Source: JAXLXE01 sp046328115
GTDB lineage: Bacteria > Chloroflexota > UBA6077 > JACCZL01
Length of the DNA stretch: 64,000 nucleotides
NCBI GenBank assembly: GCA_046328115.1
Contig: JAXLXE010000002.1
Span: 558,001-622,000 of the forward strand
Reading direction: 5' to 3'
Both the position numbers and the translations under genes were made by a program. Below are positions 7,554 through 17,860 of this stretch, in pieces; position 1 is the first letter of the stretch, and each line of letters opens with the position of its first letter. The notes under the pieces are model-generated. The model was not told the DNA's origin. It saw nothing but the letters and a program-made list of their open reading frames with translations, and made no database searches.

Positions 7554-9533
7554 ATGGACTGGAGGGGACCGCGCGTGCTCGATCGACGATACGGGCGCAG
7601 GTGGCTGAGCGCCGCGGCCCCGTTGGTGGCGCTGACGCTGGCCGTGCTGACGACGACATCGGCCGACGCCGCGACCTACGAGGTCACCACCGCTGCCGAC
7701 AGCGGCCCGGGCTCGCTCCGCCAGGCGATCCTGGACGCCAACGCGAATCCCGGGGAGGACTCGATCACGTTCAACATCCCGGGAGCGGGGCCGCACACGA
7801 TTCTGCCGTTGACAGGGCTCCCGGCGGTCACTGGACCTACCGACATCGATGGCCGCACGCAACCCGGCTACGCGGGCGCACCACTGGTGGCACTCGAGGG
7901 GTCCGGTCTGTCCCCTTCTGTTTCACCCAACGGCATCCACTTGGTGGGCTCAAGTTCACTTCGCGGCTTGTCCGTCTACGGCTTCTTCTCGGATGTTACC
8001 TTGGGAGACTCCAACATCGTGGCCGGCAACTATCTCGGGATGAAGCCCGACGGTTCTGCACCCGCCGCCGCGGACAGTCGACTTGAGACGTCGGTGTACA
8101 TGTACCAGTCATCGAACAACGTCATCGGCGGCAGTTCCGCGTCTGATCGCAATGTGATCGGGGGCAAAGGGCGTCACGGGACGGGCATCCATGTGTATCA
8201 GTCAACCTCCACGCTTATCGTGGGGAACTACATCGGAGTGGACCCGACCGGCCTGCAGGTACGGGCGCTTGAACTGGGGATCCTGATCCGAAATTCCTCG
8301 AAAACTACGGTTGGCGGCCCAAGCCCCGGTGAGAGAAACGTTATCGCGGGAGCCGAGTGGGTGGCCGTTGAGGTCGACTACAGCGACCACTCAGCAGGAC
8401 CGACGCCCACCGATACGAGAATCCTGGGGAACTTCATCGGCGTGGGGGCGGACGGGTCGACGATTCTCCGTCCATCGAACGGCACCACCGGCGCGGCCAT
8501 CTATGCGAGCCTCGGAACGGTCTCGGCCGACGCTGACGGCGACGTCAAGATCGGCGGAGTGACGCCGGGAAGCGGGAACACCATAGCCGGTTGGGGCACT
8601 GGCATCGCGATCCTTGGTGGCAAGGGACACACGATCACGGGCAACTCGTTCCGGGCCATCGCCGACGGGAGCATAGACCTGGTAACCGCCTGTGTCGCGT
8701 ACTACTGCGACTGGGGACCCACACCAAACGACCCACTCGACACAGACACCGGCGCGAACAACGGTCAGAACTATCCGGATATCTCCTCCGCCGCCACCAA
8801 TGCCGGGCAGACCGTCGTCATCGGCACACTGAGCTCCAACCCCAACACCAGCGGTTTCCGCGTGGAACTGTTCTCATCCCCAGCCTGCCTCACGTCCGGC
8901 TACGGTCCTGGCCAGACCTTCCTCGGCGCGACGACCGTCTCCACGAACGCGAGCGGTGACGCGTCGTTCACCGTCAGCGGTTTGCCCGCCGTCCCGCTGG
9001 GCCACGTCATCACGGCTACCGCCACGCACCCAGACGGCAGCACGTCCGAATTCTCGCGCTGTTCGACGGTCGGGGCCGGCGCCGTACTGGTGACGCCGAC
9101 GAGCGGCCTCCAAACGACGGAGGCGGGTGGCCAGGCCACCCTTACCGTCCGCCTCTCAAGTGTCCCCACCTCCAACGTGACCGTCCAGTTCAGCACGTCA
9201 AACCCCGCCGAAGGCACCGTCACCCCATCCACGCTCACATTCACCCCGGCGAACGCGCTCGCTCCGCGAACTGTGACCGTGACGGGGGTGGATGACACGT
9301 TCTTCGACGGCAACATTACCTACACCGTCGTCACGTCGCCGGCGGCGAGCACGGATCCGACGTACAGCGGCACTGATCCCGCCGACGTCACGCTGGTGAA
9401 TCTGGACAACGAGGGCGCGCCACCGAACCGTCCCGGCGCAACGCCAACCGGCACGCCGCAGGCGCCCACCCCGCGCCAGTCCACCACCACGTCCGCCCGC
9501 CCGCCGCCACCAGCCCCCAGCCCGAGGCGCTGA
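7554..9533 (+). CDS. Secreted right-handed beta-helix protein (paralogue 1)
   Basis: A 659-residue exported protein. After a signal peptide of about 40 residues ending near SADAA comes a CSLREA-like segment (GSLRQAILDANANPG). Many beta-helix coils follow with recurring NVIGG, RNVI and GNYIGV-type turns up to about residue 390. Next is a 75-residue module (GFRVELFSSP to DGSTSEFS), a Calx-beta/immunoglobulin-like segment (TEAGGQATLTVRLSS) and a Pro/Thr-rich tail with no sorting signal. The start is ATG with GGAGAG upstream. It lies directly before a close paralogue. The likely role is at the cell surface (adhesion or polysaccharide binding); no catalytic residues are recognised. Confidence 0.8.
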   Translation: MDWRGPRVLDRRYGRRWLSAAAPLVALTLAVLTTTSADAATYEVTTAADSGPGSLRQAILDANANPGEDSITFNIPGAGPHTILPLTGLPAVTGPTDIDGRTQPGYAGAPLVALEGSGLSPSVSPNGIHLVGSSSLRGLSVYGFFSDVTLGDSNIVAGNYLGMKPDGSAPAAADSRLETSVYMYQSSNNVIGGSSASDRNVIGGKGRHGTGIHVYQSTSTLIVGNYIGVDPTGLQVRALELGILIRNSSKTTVGGPSPGERNVIAGAEWVAVEVDYSDHSAGPTPTDTRILGNFIGVGADGSTILRPSNGTTGAAIYASLGTVSADADGDVKIGGVTPGSGNTIAGWGTGIAILGGKGHTITGNSFRAIADGSIDLVTACVAYYCDWGPTPNDPLDTDTGANNGQNYPDISSAATNAGQTVVIGTLSSNPNTSGFRVELFSSPACLTSGYGPGQTFLGATTVSTNASGDASFTVSGLPAVPLGHVITATATHPDGSTSEFSRCSTVGAGAVLVTPTSGLQTTEAGGQATLTVRLSSVPTSNVTVQFSTSNPAEGTVTPSTLTFTPANALAPRTVTVTGVDDTFFDGNITYTVVTSPAASTDPTYSGTDPADVTLVNLDNEGAPPNRPGATPTGTPQAPTPRQSTTTSARPPPPAPSPRR

Positions 9534-9535
9534 CC

Positions 9536-11527
9536 ATGCGTCGTTCGATCGTCGCCGCGCTCGCCGCCCTCATCATCGCCCTGATCCCGGCAACTGCCCA
9601 GGCCGCCACCTATGAGGTCACCACCACCGCCGACAGCGGCCCCGGCTCGCTCCGCCAGGCGATCCTGGACGCGAACGCGAATCCGGGCGCCGATTCGATT
9701 ACCTTCAACATCTCGGGAGTCGGTCCGCACACGATTCTGCCGTTGACGCCCCTCCCCACCGTCGCGGATTCGACAACGATCGACGCGACAACACAACCAG
9801 GGTTCAGCGGCGCGCCAATCGTGGCGCTTGACGGTACGAGCTCCGCATTTGTCTCCGGATTCGAGGCAATCAAACTGAGCGGCAACTCCGACATACGTGG
9901 CCTATCAATCTACCGATTCCGCAAGCTCGTCTCGGTTGGGAACTCGAGCAACAATCGAATCGCCGGGAACTACCTCGGGTTGCTTCCGAACGGCACCGTT
10001 CCAACAACCACGACGCCCGCCGAGCGCACACGGTTCGGCGTGTTCATCGGTGATACGTCTGATCCCGGCTGGGGCACGGGAACGAACAACGTCATCGGCG
10101 GTACCAGCGCGGCAGACCGTAACGTCATCGCCGCCGGGGACTCTCAGTCGGGCCTCGGCATCGTCATCGACGGTTCCGCATCCACCCAGGTTATCGGCAA
10201 CTTCATTGGCACCGATCCCTCTGGGATGAACCAGACGCCGACGTACGTTGGTGTCCTCGTCCGCCGTGCGGCGCACACCAGAATCGGCGGTTCGGCAGCC
10301 GGAGAGCGAAACGTCATCACGGGGGACTTCGCGGGCGTGGAGCTTCGCATCGAGCCGTACGACGGCGCTATCGATCTGGCAGTCGATACCCGAGTCTCGG
10401 GTAACTACATAGGCGTGGGAGCCGACGGGGTTACGCCCATAAGGGGCACATCAGCATCCGACAACTTCGGAGTGTTCATCTATCACTGGCCACTGACGCA
10501 GGAATTACTTGCCGACGCGCCACGGAACGCGATGATCGGCGGCTGGGTAGCTGGCGACGGCAACCTGATCCAGAACTTCCGTACCGCCGTCTACATCGAC
10601 GGAGGGTCGCGCCACACGGTCGCCGGAAACTCAATCGGGACGAACACCAAGTCCGGGATCGACATCCTTTCTCAGTGCTCGCACGGCGTGCCGTGCCCGA
10701 ACCCCAACGACCCGATGGACAACGACGGTGGCATCAACGGCGGCCAGAACTACCCAGTCCTCGCAGCCGCAGGCGCAACGCCTACGCAAACCGTGGTGAC
10801 CGGGTCGCTCAATACGAATCCGAACACCAACGGGTTCCGCGTCGAGCTATTTTCTTCGCCCGGTTGTCTAGCCTCCGGACACGGTCCTGGGCAGACCTAC
10901 CTCGGTGCGGTTCTGGTCAACACCGACGCCAACGGCGATGCCTCCTTCACCGTCAGCGGCCTCCCGCCCGTCCCCCTCGGCCACGTGGTCACCGCCACCG
11001 CCACTCATCCGGATGGCAGCAGTTCCGAATTCTCGAAGTGCGTGACCGCTAAGGCAGGCGAGGTGCTCGTATCACCCACCAGCGGTCTCCAGACCACGGA
11101 GGCCGGCGGCACGGCGACCTTCACCGTGCGTCTCTCCAGCGTCCCAACGGCCAACGTGACCGTCCAGCTTGCGTCGTCTAACCCAGCCGAGGGCACCGTC
11201 TCACCATCCACGTTGACTTTCACCCCGGCCGACGCCCTGCTGCCGAAGACGGTGACCGTCAGCGGCGTGCACGACGGCGTCTGGGACAAGGCGGTGCCAT
11301 ACGTCATCGTGACCTCTCAAGCCTCGAGCGCCGATCCGGTCTACAACGGCCTCGACGTCCCGGACGTCACCGTGATCAACCTGGACAATGACGGCCCGCC
11401 CAGCCGACCGGGCACCGCGACTGGCACTCCGAGCGCCACACCGAACCGGCGTGGCGGTGTGAACACCTCCGCTCCGCCTGGCGTTTCAGCACCGTCTGGC
11501 GTACCGGCACCGACTCCCAGACGCTAG
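9536..11527 (+). CDS. Secreted right-handed beta-helix protein (paralogue 2)
   Basis: A 663-residue tandem paralogue of the preceding gene, starting 2 nt after its stop and so translationally linked. It has a clean signal peptide (MRRSIVAALAALIIA to AQAA) and the same order of parts: GSLRQAILDANANPG, beta-helix coils with NVIGG and RNVI turns, a GFRVELFSSPGC module, a Calx-beta-like module and a Pro/Thr/Ser tail. The two genes are nearly identical at the DNA level at the start of the mature region (about 7671-7815 and 9605-9749) but diverge in the coils. It is convergent with the surface-polysaccharide operon. Confidence 0.8.
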   Translation: MRRSIVAALAALIIALIPATAQAATYEVTTTADSGPGSLRQAILDANANPGADSITFNISGVGPHTILPLTPLPTVADSTTIDATTQPGFSGAPIVALDGTSSAFVSGFEAIKLSGNSDIRGLSIYRFRKLVSVGNSSNNRIAGNYLGLLPNGTVPTTTTPAERTRFGVFIGDTSDPGWGTGTNNVIGGTSAADRNVIAAGDSQSGLGIVIDGSASTQVIGNFIGTDPSGMNQTPTYVGVLVRRAAHTRIGGSAAGERNVITGDFAGVELRIEPYDGAIDLAVDTRVSGNYIGVGADGVTPIRGTSASDNFGVFIYHWPLTQELLADAPRNAMIGGWVAGDGNLIQNFRTAVYIDGGSRHTVAGNSIGTNTKSGIDILSQCSHGVPCPNPNDPMDNDGGINGGQNYPVLAAAGATPTQTVVTGSLNTNPNTNGFRVELFSSPGCLASGHGPGQTYLGAVLVNTDANGDASFTVSGLPPVPLGHVVTATATHPDGSSSEFSKCVTAKAGEVLVSPTSGLQTTEAGGTATFTVRLSSVPTANVTVQLASSNPAEGTVSPSTLTFTPADALLPKTVTVSGVHDGVWDKAVPYVIVTSQASSADPVYNGLDVPDVTVINLDNDGPPSRPGTATGTPSATPNRRGGVNTSAPPGVSAPSGVPAPTPRR

Positions 11528-11549
11528 GCGCGGAGGGCGCGGTACCGGC

Positions 11550-13238
11550 TCAGGGCGCGGAGACCAGGAAGTCGCCGATCGCCAGGTAGTCCAGCCCCCC
11601 CTGGCGGAACGTGCGCACGGCGTCCTCGGCGGTTCCGACGATCGGCTCCTCGTGCATGTTGAAGCTGGTGTTGATGAGGCTCCTGCGTCCGGTCAGGCGC
11701 TGGTACTCCGTCAGGATCTCGTGCAGTCCCGGCGAGACCTCGCGCTCCACCAGTTGCGGTCGGGCCGTGCCGTCCACGTGGACGGCAGCCGGCGACTCCG
11801 CCCGCATCTCCGCCGTGCAGTCGAACGTGATGGTCATAAACCGCGCCGCGTGCTCCGCGCCGGCCACATCCAGGTAGCACGCGTCGCGATCCTCATAGCG
11901 CGTGATCGGGGCGAACGGCATGAACTCGCTTCGCTTCAAGCGAACGTTCAGCCAGTCGTTCACGGACGGATCCACCGCGCTACAGAGGATGCTGCGGTGG
12001 CCCAAAGCCCGCGGACCGTACTCGCAGGCGCCCGTGACCCGCGCCACCACCTTGCCATCCGCGGCCAGCGCCGCCACGCGCTGGCCGATGTTCGGTGTGC
12101 GCTCATAGGGCAGACCGGATACAGTGACCGCCCGCTCGATCTCGCTGGGCGCCAGGTCGTTCCCCAGATACACGTCCTTGAGCGGCTCAGGGCGCAACCC
12201 CTCGCCGCGCTTGCTCAGCCAGTAGAGCGCGCCGCCCACTGACGTCCCATCGTCGCCCATGGCGGGATGGATGAAGATGCCCTGCACGCCCTCGATCTCG
12301 TGTACCCGCTGGTTGAGCTTGACGTTCGCCGCCACGCCGCCGGCCAGCACCACGTTCTCCGTTCCGTGCTCGCGCACGTACGGTCGCAGCAGATTCACCA
12401 CCACACGCTCCAGAGCGGTCTGGTGGGCGGCGGCCACGTCTTCGCGCGAGAAGCGGGCCGCCAGCTTTGGCGCGGCGCCAAAGTCCATGGCGCGCACGTA
12501 GCGGAAGTCGCCTTCCGTCTCGTCGAACCTGGCCATCACGGTGGGCAGCAGCTTGCTCGCATCGCCAAAGGCCGCCAGTCCCACCACTTTGCCTTCATGG
12601 CGGCTCCACTTGAACCCCAGCGCGCGCGTGACCTGGGCGTAGAACAACCCCAGCGAGTGCGGGTACGGGATGCGCTTGAGCATCCGCATTCGGCCGCCCT
12701 CCGCCAGCCAGATGCTCCCGCCGAGGCCGCTTCCGTACCAGTCGAACGTGGCCACCAGGGCACGGTCGAACGCGGAGCAGAAGTAGGCGGATGCCGCGTG
12801 CGCCGCGTGGTGCGGCACGTGCTCCACCGACACACTGCCCAGGCCCACCTGACGCAGACCCCGCCGCAGCGCCGCGTTCCACTTCCGATGGCTCAGCGTG
12901 GTCGCGGCCACCCAACCCGCGTAGTAGGCCTCGTGGCGCAGCCAGCCCACCGGATCGCCGATCTGCCGTCCCGCCAGCCGAAGGTCGGCCAGGAACCCGC
13001 CCAGCTTCTCGCGCCCCTCCTCGGCCCAGGGGAAGAACGGGTAGGTCACGGCGTCGACGTCCCGCGGTTCCAGTCCGGTCTCCCGAAACAGCGTGGCGAT
13101 GGAGCGATACGGGAAGCCGGCCTGCTGCTTGACGCGCGTGAGCCGCTCCTCCATCACCACCTTCAAGATACGGCCATCCGCGACCAGCGCCGCCGTGACG
13201 TTCTTGTCCAGCGCCGAGATGCCAAGAACGGTCGTCAC
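11550..13238 (-). CDS. NodU/TobZ-family carbamoyltransferase
   Basis: A 562-residue enzyme expected to transfer a carbamoyl group from carbamoyl phosphate to a sugar or other hydroxyl through a carbamoyl-adenylate. N-terminal features are VLGISALDKNVTAAL, EERLTRVKQ and the metal/substrate histidines in HHAAHAASAY. The C-terminal domain has CEYGPRALGHRSI and NTSFNMHEEPIV. The GTG start overlaps the deacetylase stop by 4 nt (GTGA), so translation is coupled. It is the last gene of a six-gene surface operon, so a carbamoylated surface glycan is the natural guess. Confidence 0.9.
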   Translation of the reverse strand: MTTVLGISALDKNVTAALVADGRILKVVMEERLTRVKQQAGFPYRSIATLFRETGLEPRDVDAVTYPFFPWAEEGREKLGGFLADLRLAGRQIGDPVGWLRHEAYYAGWVAATTLSHRKWNAALRRGLRQVGLGSVSVEHVPHHAAHAASAYFCSAFDRALVATFDWYGSGLGGSIWLAEGGRMRMLKRIPYPHSLGLFYAQVTRALGFKWSRHEGKVVGLAAFGDASKLLPTVMARFDETEGDFRYVRAMDFGAAPKLAARFSREDVAAAHQTALERVVVNLLRPYVREHGTENVVLAGGVAANVKLNQRVHEIEGVQGIFIHPAMGDDGTSVGGALYWLSKRGEGLRPEPLKDVYLGNDLAPSEIERAVTVSGLPYERTPNIGQRVAALAADGKVVARVTGACEYGPRALGHRSILCSAVDPSVNDWLNVRLKRSEFMPFAPITRYEDRDACYLDVAGAEHAARFMTITFDCTAEMRAESPAAVHVDGTARPQLVEREVSPGLHEILTEYQRLTGRRSLINTSFNMHEEPIVGTAEDAVRTFRQGGLDYLAIGDFLVSAP

Positions 13239-14221
13239 GGCGCCCCGCCCAGGCGCGCGTTCGTCTGCGCGGCGTGCTCCGCCAGCGTTGTGGAGCGCAC
13301 CATGCCGCTGTCCAGCAGGCGCCGGCAAGTGTCCACGACCCGTGACATGATCCGCTCGGCGTCCTCCGCGGTCTTGATGAACGGCCTGCCACCCGGCGCA
13401 AGCTCGTTGGAGTGAAACATCATGTTCAACGTGGCGTCGGAGCTTCGCGTCACCAGCCGCTCGGCCAACCAGACCATCTCGTCGGCAGAGCTGTAGGTGG
13501 GCCTGAACCAGACCGGGCGGACGGGCCGCAGCGCGTCCCAGGCCCGTTTGACGGGCGCCGGCAGCCCCAGCAGCTCCAGCGAGCACACCTGCAGGTACCA
13601 CCGCAGCAGGCTGCTTCCGGCGAAACGGTCCAGCCGATTGAGCCCTATGGTCACCGGCGTCTCGAGCAACCGATCGTCGGCCACGCGGTGCGGCGCCATC
13701 GGCGCGGCCGCGAAATCCGGCCCGTGCTCCACTCGCCACGAGACGAACGGCGTGACGGTAGAGTCCACGGTGAACCCCTCGTCCACCAGGAGATCCAGAT
13801 CCTCCGGACTCAGCTTCCAACGGCCCGCCCGGTAGGAGACCGGCGCCGGGAAGTGGGCCCGAATCGCGCCGGTCAGCGTCCGCAGCTTCTCCGCCCTCGC
13901 CTCGAACGGCAACCGCATCAGCGACGTGTCGTCCGGAAAGCCCCGGTAGAACGGCGGCGTCTCCTCCGGGTGCAGGTGTGCGCCGATCTCGCAGTCATAG
14001 TCGCGCTTGAGCTGCTCGAGCACCCGCAGCGAATCCGCGTCCGTCACCACGCTATGAGTCACCAGCAGCGTCAGCTTCACGTCTGGCATGCGGCGCTGCA
14101 GCTCCAGCAGCGCCGGAATGTTGGACAGCGTACCCAGCGAAGCCTGCCGCCGTTTCGGAAGGTCGGGCTCCGTATCGATGGTGATCAGCAACGAGGCCAA
14201 ACGCTCACCAGGGCCCATCAC
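13235..14221 (-). CDS. Polysaccharide deacetylase-like protein
   Basis: A 328-residue NodB-superfamily protein. The metal-site motif begins LITIDTEPD (where NodB proteins have the Asp-Asp motif), and HLHPEE supplies the histidines. YRAGRW is the later conserved segment of the WalW-like branch. There is no signal peptide, so it may act on cytoplasmic glycan precursors. The first GTG overlaps the stop of the upstream GT39 gene; the next codon is ATG, so either GTG at 14221 or ATG at 14218 may be used. It is coupled on both sides within the operon. Confidence 0.8.
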   Translation of the reverse strand: MMGPGERLASLLITIDTEPDLPKRRQASLGTLSNIPALLELQRRMPDVKLTLLVTHSVVTDADSLRVLEQLKRDYDCEIGAHLHPEETPPFYRGFPDDTSLMRLPFEARAEKLRTLTGAIRAHFPAPVSYRAGRWKLSPEDLDLLVDEGFTVDSTVTPFVSWRVEHGPDFAAAPMAPHRVADDRLLETPVTIGLNRLDRFAGSSLLRWYLQVCSLELLGLPAPVKRAWDALRPVRPVWFRPTYSSADEMVWLAERLVTRSSDATLNMMFHSNELAPGGRPFIKTAEDAERIMSRVVDTCRRLLDSGMVRSTTLAEHAAQTNARLGGAP

Positions 14222-15816
14222 CAGCGAAGCCGGTAGATGGCCACGTCGCCATAGTTCTTGTGGCGCACGATCAGCTCTCGCGTGGCCCGAGCGTCAAGCT
14301 CGTTGTAGAGGATCTTCTCAACAGGCTTCTCCTGGGCGATCTTGGCGTCCGTGATCACGAAGTCCGGCCGCGTCTCCTCCAGGAACTGGGCCGGCGACAT
14401 CCGCATCTGGCGATAGAGCCGCTCGTACACGTAGATGTCGATATACGAATGATCCTTCAGCCCGATCCAGTAGGCCGGGGGGGCCAGAATCCGAGCACCG
14501 GGACCGGCCAGCCGGTGGAGCTGGTCGGTAAGGGCCGTGTACTCCTGGCCCGAACGGTAGCGGTGCGCCCGAATGTAGTTGTCCCAGGCCCGATCACTGG
14601 CCCGCATCGGAATCAGCACCACCAGGGCGGCCAGCGCAGCCAGAACGCCTCCCGCCACGGCAGTCCGCCACACGACGGGTCCCATTGCGGAGATCCAGAA
14701 CGCCACGCGTTCTAGCAGATGGCCGATCAGGATGGCGTACACCGGATAGGTCAGCACCATGTAGTACTTGGACTTCATGCTCACGGCGACCACGAAAAAG
14801 ACCGCCACCAACGCCAGGCCCAGCAGCAGCACGCGGGCCGACTGTGAACCCCGAACGGCCCAGATGAGTCCGGCACCGATCGCCGCCACCACCAGCGCCA
14901 GCTCCAATGGGTCCTCGCCAAAGTAGTCCCAGTAGCGCTCCAGCTCGGCGGAGAGCGGCCCCAGCGGATTGCCCGCCGATCGCAACGATGGCGGCGCCTT
15001 GTCCACTCCCACCCAGTAGCCCATGGCCGTGACGTAGCCGACCGGATCTGGCGCCACGCGCACCGCCAGGTAGTACAGCGCGCCCAGCCCCAGGCCGGCC
15101 GCGAACAGCCAGGGGAGCCTCTTCCGCCAGAACGTCCAGCCCTGGCGAACCAGAAACACCCCGCCTACGAACGGGATGAAACCCAGCGAGTTCAGATGCG
15201 TGTCCGCCGAAAGCACCATCAGCACACCCGCCGCGACCGCCGGCCAGGCCCGCCCCGTGGCCACCGCCCGCTCAACCAACAGTAGCGATCCCACCACCAG
15301 CGTTGCCACCTGGATGTCCGGCCGCAGCGTGTGGGTGGACACCAGAAACGGATCTGACACGGCCAGCACGACTACGGCCACTGCCGCGGCGGCGCGACCC
15401 CAGTATTGACGCGCCAGCAGATACGTCAGCGCCAGCAACGCCAGCCCCCACACTAAGGAGGTGAGCCGCGCCTGGAACACGCCAACGCCGGCGACCCGGA
15501 AGATCACGCCGGCTGTCAGCCCCTGGAGGCCACCTGTACCCCAGGTAGGAAACCCCCGGTGCGCGTTCATCCGCTCCGCCGCGGGATCTGCTCGCGAGGC
15601 CACCCAGAACATGTTGGCCTCACGGCCCTCATCGTTGATCACCGCTGGGAAGCGCGTGAGCGTGGGCAGCATCGCCGCGATGTACAGGCCGATCGCAGCG
15701 AACACCACGAGGTCCAGCAGCCAGGGTCTCGCCGCCACACCGCGGACGAGTCCGAGCACACGAGCTGGCGGCGCCAGCCAGCCGCCATGAGTCCCTGTGA
15801 CGCCCACCGCGCTCAC
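14218..15816 (-). CDS. GT39-like membrane glycosyltransferase
   Basis: A 532-residue integral membrane protein with about ten hydrophobic segments and a soluble C-terminal domain. The first extracytoplasmic loop has NDEGREANMFW; acidic residues here match the catalytic loop of ArnT/PMT-type enzymes, which use polyprenyl-phosphate sugars. The second loop has THTLRPDIQ. The C-terminal domain (from about residue 420) has a Rossmann-like pattern ending in VAIYRLRW. The start is GTG with a weak Shine-Dalgarno. It lies 24 nt downstream of a related membrane protein in the surface operon. Confidence 0.8.
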   Translation of the reverse strand: MSAVGVTGTHGGWLAPPARVLGLVRGVAARPWLLDLVVFAAIGLYIAAMLPTLTRFPAVINDEGREANMFWVASRADPAAERMNAHRGFPTWGTGGLQGLTAGVIFRVAGVGVFQARLTSLVWGLALLALTYLLARQYWGRAAAAVAVVVLAVSDPFLVSTHTLRPDIQVATLVVGSLLLVERAVATGRAWPAVAAGVLMVLSADTHLNSLGFIPFVGGVFLVRQGWTFWRKRLPWLFAAGLGLGALYYLAVRVAPDPVGYVTAMGYWVGVDKAPPSLRSAGNPLGPLSAELERYWDYFGEDPLELALVVAAIGAGLIWAVRGSQSARVLLLGLALVAVFFVVAVSMKSKYYMVLTYPVYAILIGHLLERVAFWISAMGPVVWRTAVAGGVLAALAALVVLIPMRASDRAWDNYIRAHRYRSGQEYTALTDQLHRLAGPGARILAPPAYWIGLKDHSYIDIYVYERLYRQMRMSPAQFLEETRPDFVITDAKIAQEKPVEKILYNELDARATRELIVRHKNYGDVAIYRLRW

Positions 15817-15840
15817 GTCAGCGGCACCCGATCAACATGG

Positions 15841-17859
15841 TCAACTCGGCGCGTAGATGGCGTACCAGCCATCCGCATACTCCTGGCGCCAACCGGTCGG
15901 CAGATCCTCGCGGGTCAGCGTATACGCCGTGAGCCGGATGACCTCCAACTGGCTCGCGCTCTCGATCCGCACGTCGTTCCAGCCCGCTCGCAACGGAACG
16001 TCTCGGCGGATGTCCGCCCAGGCATCGCGCGGGAGCTCCGTGTCCGCCACTCGGATGGCCGTCCCGTTCACGATGACCTGCGCTGGTTCCGCTACCTGCC
16101 GGCCCCGCCGCTTCGCCCGGACCACCAGGGTCGACACGCGATCCGCGGGGCTCCACACGCTCAGACTCGTGGCATCGCCCTGGTTCATCGCCAGGAACTG
16201 GTAGTGATTCACGTCCGTCAGCTTGCCGGTGCCCGATGTCTCCCCGGACGGGACGAGCCCTCGGGCCGGCAGGTCAACGCCCGCGAACCGATCGCCAGAC
16301 CTCTTGAGGGCCACGTGAGCCGCTCCGTACTTCGCGGCGATCCGCCCCAGCTCGGCAGGGTTCCCGCCGTATGCTGCGATCAGATCGCGGTGGCGCTCAT
16401 CCTCGCCAAAACCGGTCATCCTGGCCACGTCGAACGCCAGCTTGATCGCGGCGGTGGGGTGCAGGTAGACCACCTTCTGGCCGGCGAAGTACCAGACCAG
16501 CGTAGCCTCCGGCGTGGGCACCAGCACGGTCCGCGGACCGTGCGCGCGCGCGTCCTCGGCCAGCCACGGTCCCATGGCGAAGTTCGCCGTGAGGTCCCAC
16601 TCTCGATCGCCAAACGCGGTGTCGTTCCAGAACTCATCGATCCGCTGCCACGTGCCGATAGAGTTCGGGATAGCGGCCACTGCCCCGATCGCCAGCAGCG
16701 CTAGCCCGGCCAGTGCCCCGCGCAGGCGCAGCGGCTGCATGACACCCACCACCAGGGCCAGCCCTGCCATCAGTACCATGGGCTGCGACGAGAACTGCCA
16801 CAACCTCCGCGGGAAGAACGTGTCACCACCAGGAAACCCCGTGGGGCGGAAGATCGCCAGCAGCACGGGTGCAAGCCACCAGACCAGCAGCAGGAGCGCG
16901 CCAAGATCTCGCTGGCGCAGCCGCGCCGCGGTCATCGCAATCCCCAGCGGCCCAAGCAGGAGGAACACGCCGAACTCCGACGGAAACTCTGAGAGTGCCA
17001 GCTTCACCGGCACGCGGTAGGCCGGCATGTTGACCGCGAACGAGCCGCTCTTCACGATCGCCCAGAGCTCCCATGCCCACCAGAACGCCGAGATGCCCAA
17101 CGCTACCGCCGCGGTGACCACAGCCGCCCGAACGATCCGACTCCACCGGTCCCGACGGAATACCAGCACGCACGCCAGGTAGATCGCCAGGAGCGGCGCG
17201 GCGAACACCGCGGTCTGCGTGTGCGCCAGGATCATCAAGCCAAACGCCAGCCCCGCCAGCGCCGCGCCAGGACTCCACGACTGCACGACGTAGCGGTACA
17301 CGCAGCCCACGCCCAGCGGCAGGAGAAGGAAGGCGATATCACGGGGAAAGACGGGGAAAAAATTGTGCTGGCCGGTGAACAGGGCATCCACCCACACGCG
17401 ATCTGGGGTGGTCTTCAAGCCCCCGCCAAACGTGGAGAAGAACGCCCCCGCTGCCGCCACGGGACGCTCGAATCCCACGGTCCGCGCGAGCCAGTAGGCC
17501 GCGAGCGGTGTGAGCGGCGCAAACGCTATCGAGATCACGCGTATGGCCTCGGTGAGCTCGATCCCCGCCAGCGACCCGATGGCCGCCGCCATGTAGTGGA
17601 AGAGCGGTGAGTAAAAGGCCGGCAGCCCGGGGTACGGACCGCCCGGCAACAGCTCGCCGGCCTGGATCTCCGCCATGACGGCCCGGTGGTAGATGGTGTC
17701 GCCCGTCCAGAGCCACGACTTGTTGAAGAAGAGTCCGCCCTGGACGACCAGCGCGGCGAGCGCCATAGCCGCGAGCACGCCAGCGGTGGCGCGCCCAGAG
17801 AGCGTCCACGGTGTGACGGCGGCGCGCTCGCGCATCGCGGCGGCCAGACTCGCGGCCAC
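15841..17859 (-). CDS. Large multi-pass membrane protein, GT39/YfhO-like
   Basis: A 672-residue protein with a hydrophobic N-terminal two-thirds (about ten helices) and an extracytoplasmic C-terminal part of about 200 residues. The first loop has WLWTGDTIYHRAVMAEI and a later loop has TGQHNFFPVFPRD, a layout seen in polyprenyl-sugar glycosyltransferases and in 6-pyruvoyl-tetrahydropterin-synthase-related membrane proteins. The GTG at 17859 comes 1 nt after the upstream stop with AGGAG 9 nt before it, so I prefer it to the internal ATG at 17835. Its precise function is unknown; the context points to surface glycan assembly. Confidence 0.75.
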   Translation of the reverse strand: MAASLAAAMRERAAVTPWTLSGRATAGVLAAMALAALVVQGGLFFNKSWLWTGDTIYHRAVMAEIQAGELLPGGPYPGLPAFYSPLFHYMAAAIGSLAGIELTEAIRVISIAFAPLTPLAAYWLARTVGFERPVAAAGAFFSTFGGGLKTTPDRVWVDALFTGQHNFFPVFPRDIAFLLLPLGVGCVYRYVVQSWSPGAALAGLAFGLMILAHTQTAVFAAPLLAIYLACVLVFRRDRWSRIVRAAVVTAAVALGISAFWWAWELWAIVKSGSFAVNMPAYRVPVKLALSEFPSEFGVFLLLGPLGIAMTAARLRQRDLGALLLLVWWLAPVLLAIFRPTGFPGGDTFFPRRLWQFSSQPMVLMAGLALVVGVMQPLRLRGALAGLALLAIGAVAAIPNSIGTWQRIDEFWNDTAFGDREWDLTANFAMGPWLAEDARAHGPRTVLVPTPEATLVWYFAGQKVVYLHPTAAIKLAFDVARMTGFGEDERHRDLIAAYGGNPAELGRIAAKYGAAHVALKRSGDRFAGVDLPARGLVPSGETSGTGKLTDVNHYQFLAMNQGDATSLSVWSPADRVSTLVVRAKRRGRQVAEPAQVIVNGTAIRVADTELPRDAWADIRRDVPLRAGWNDVRIESASQLEVIRLTAYTLTREDLPTGWRQEYADGWYAIYAPS

Positions 17860-17860
17860 G

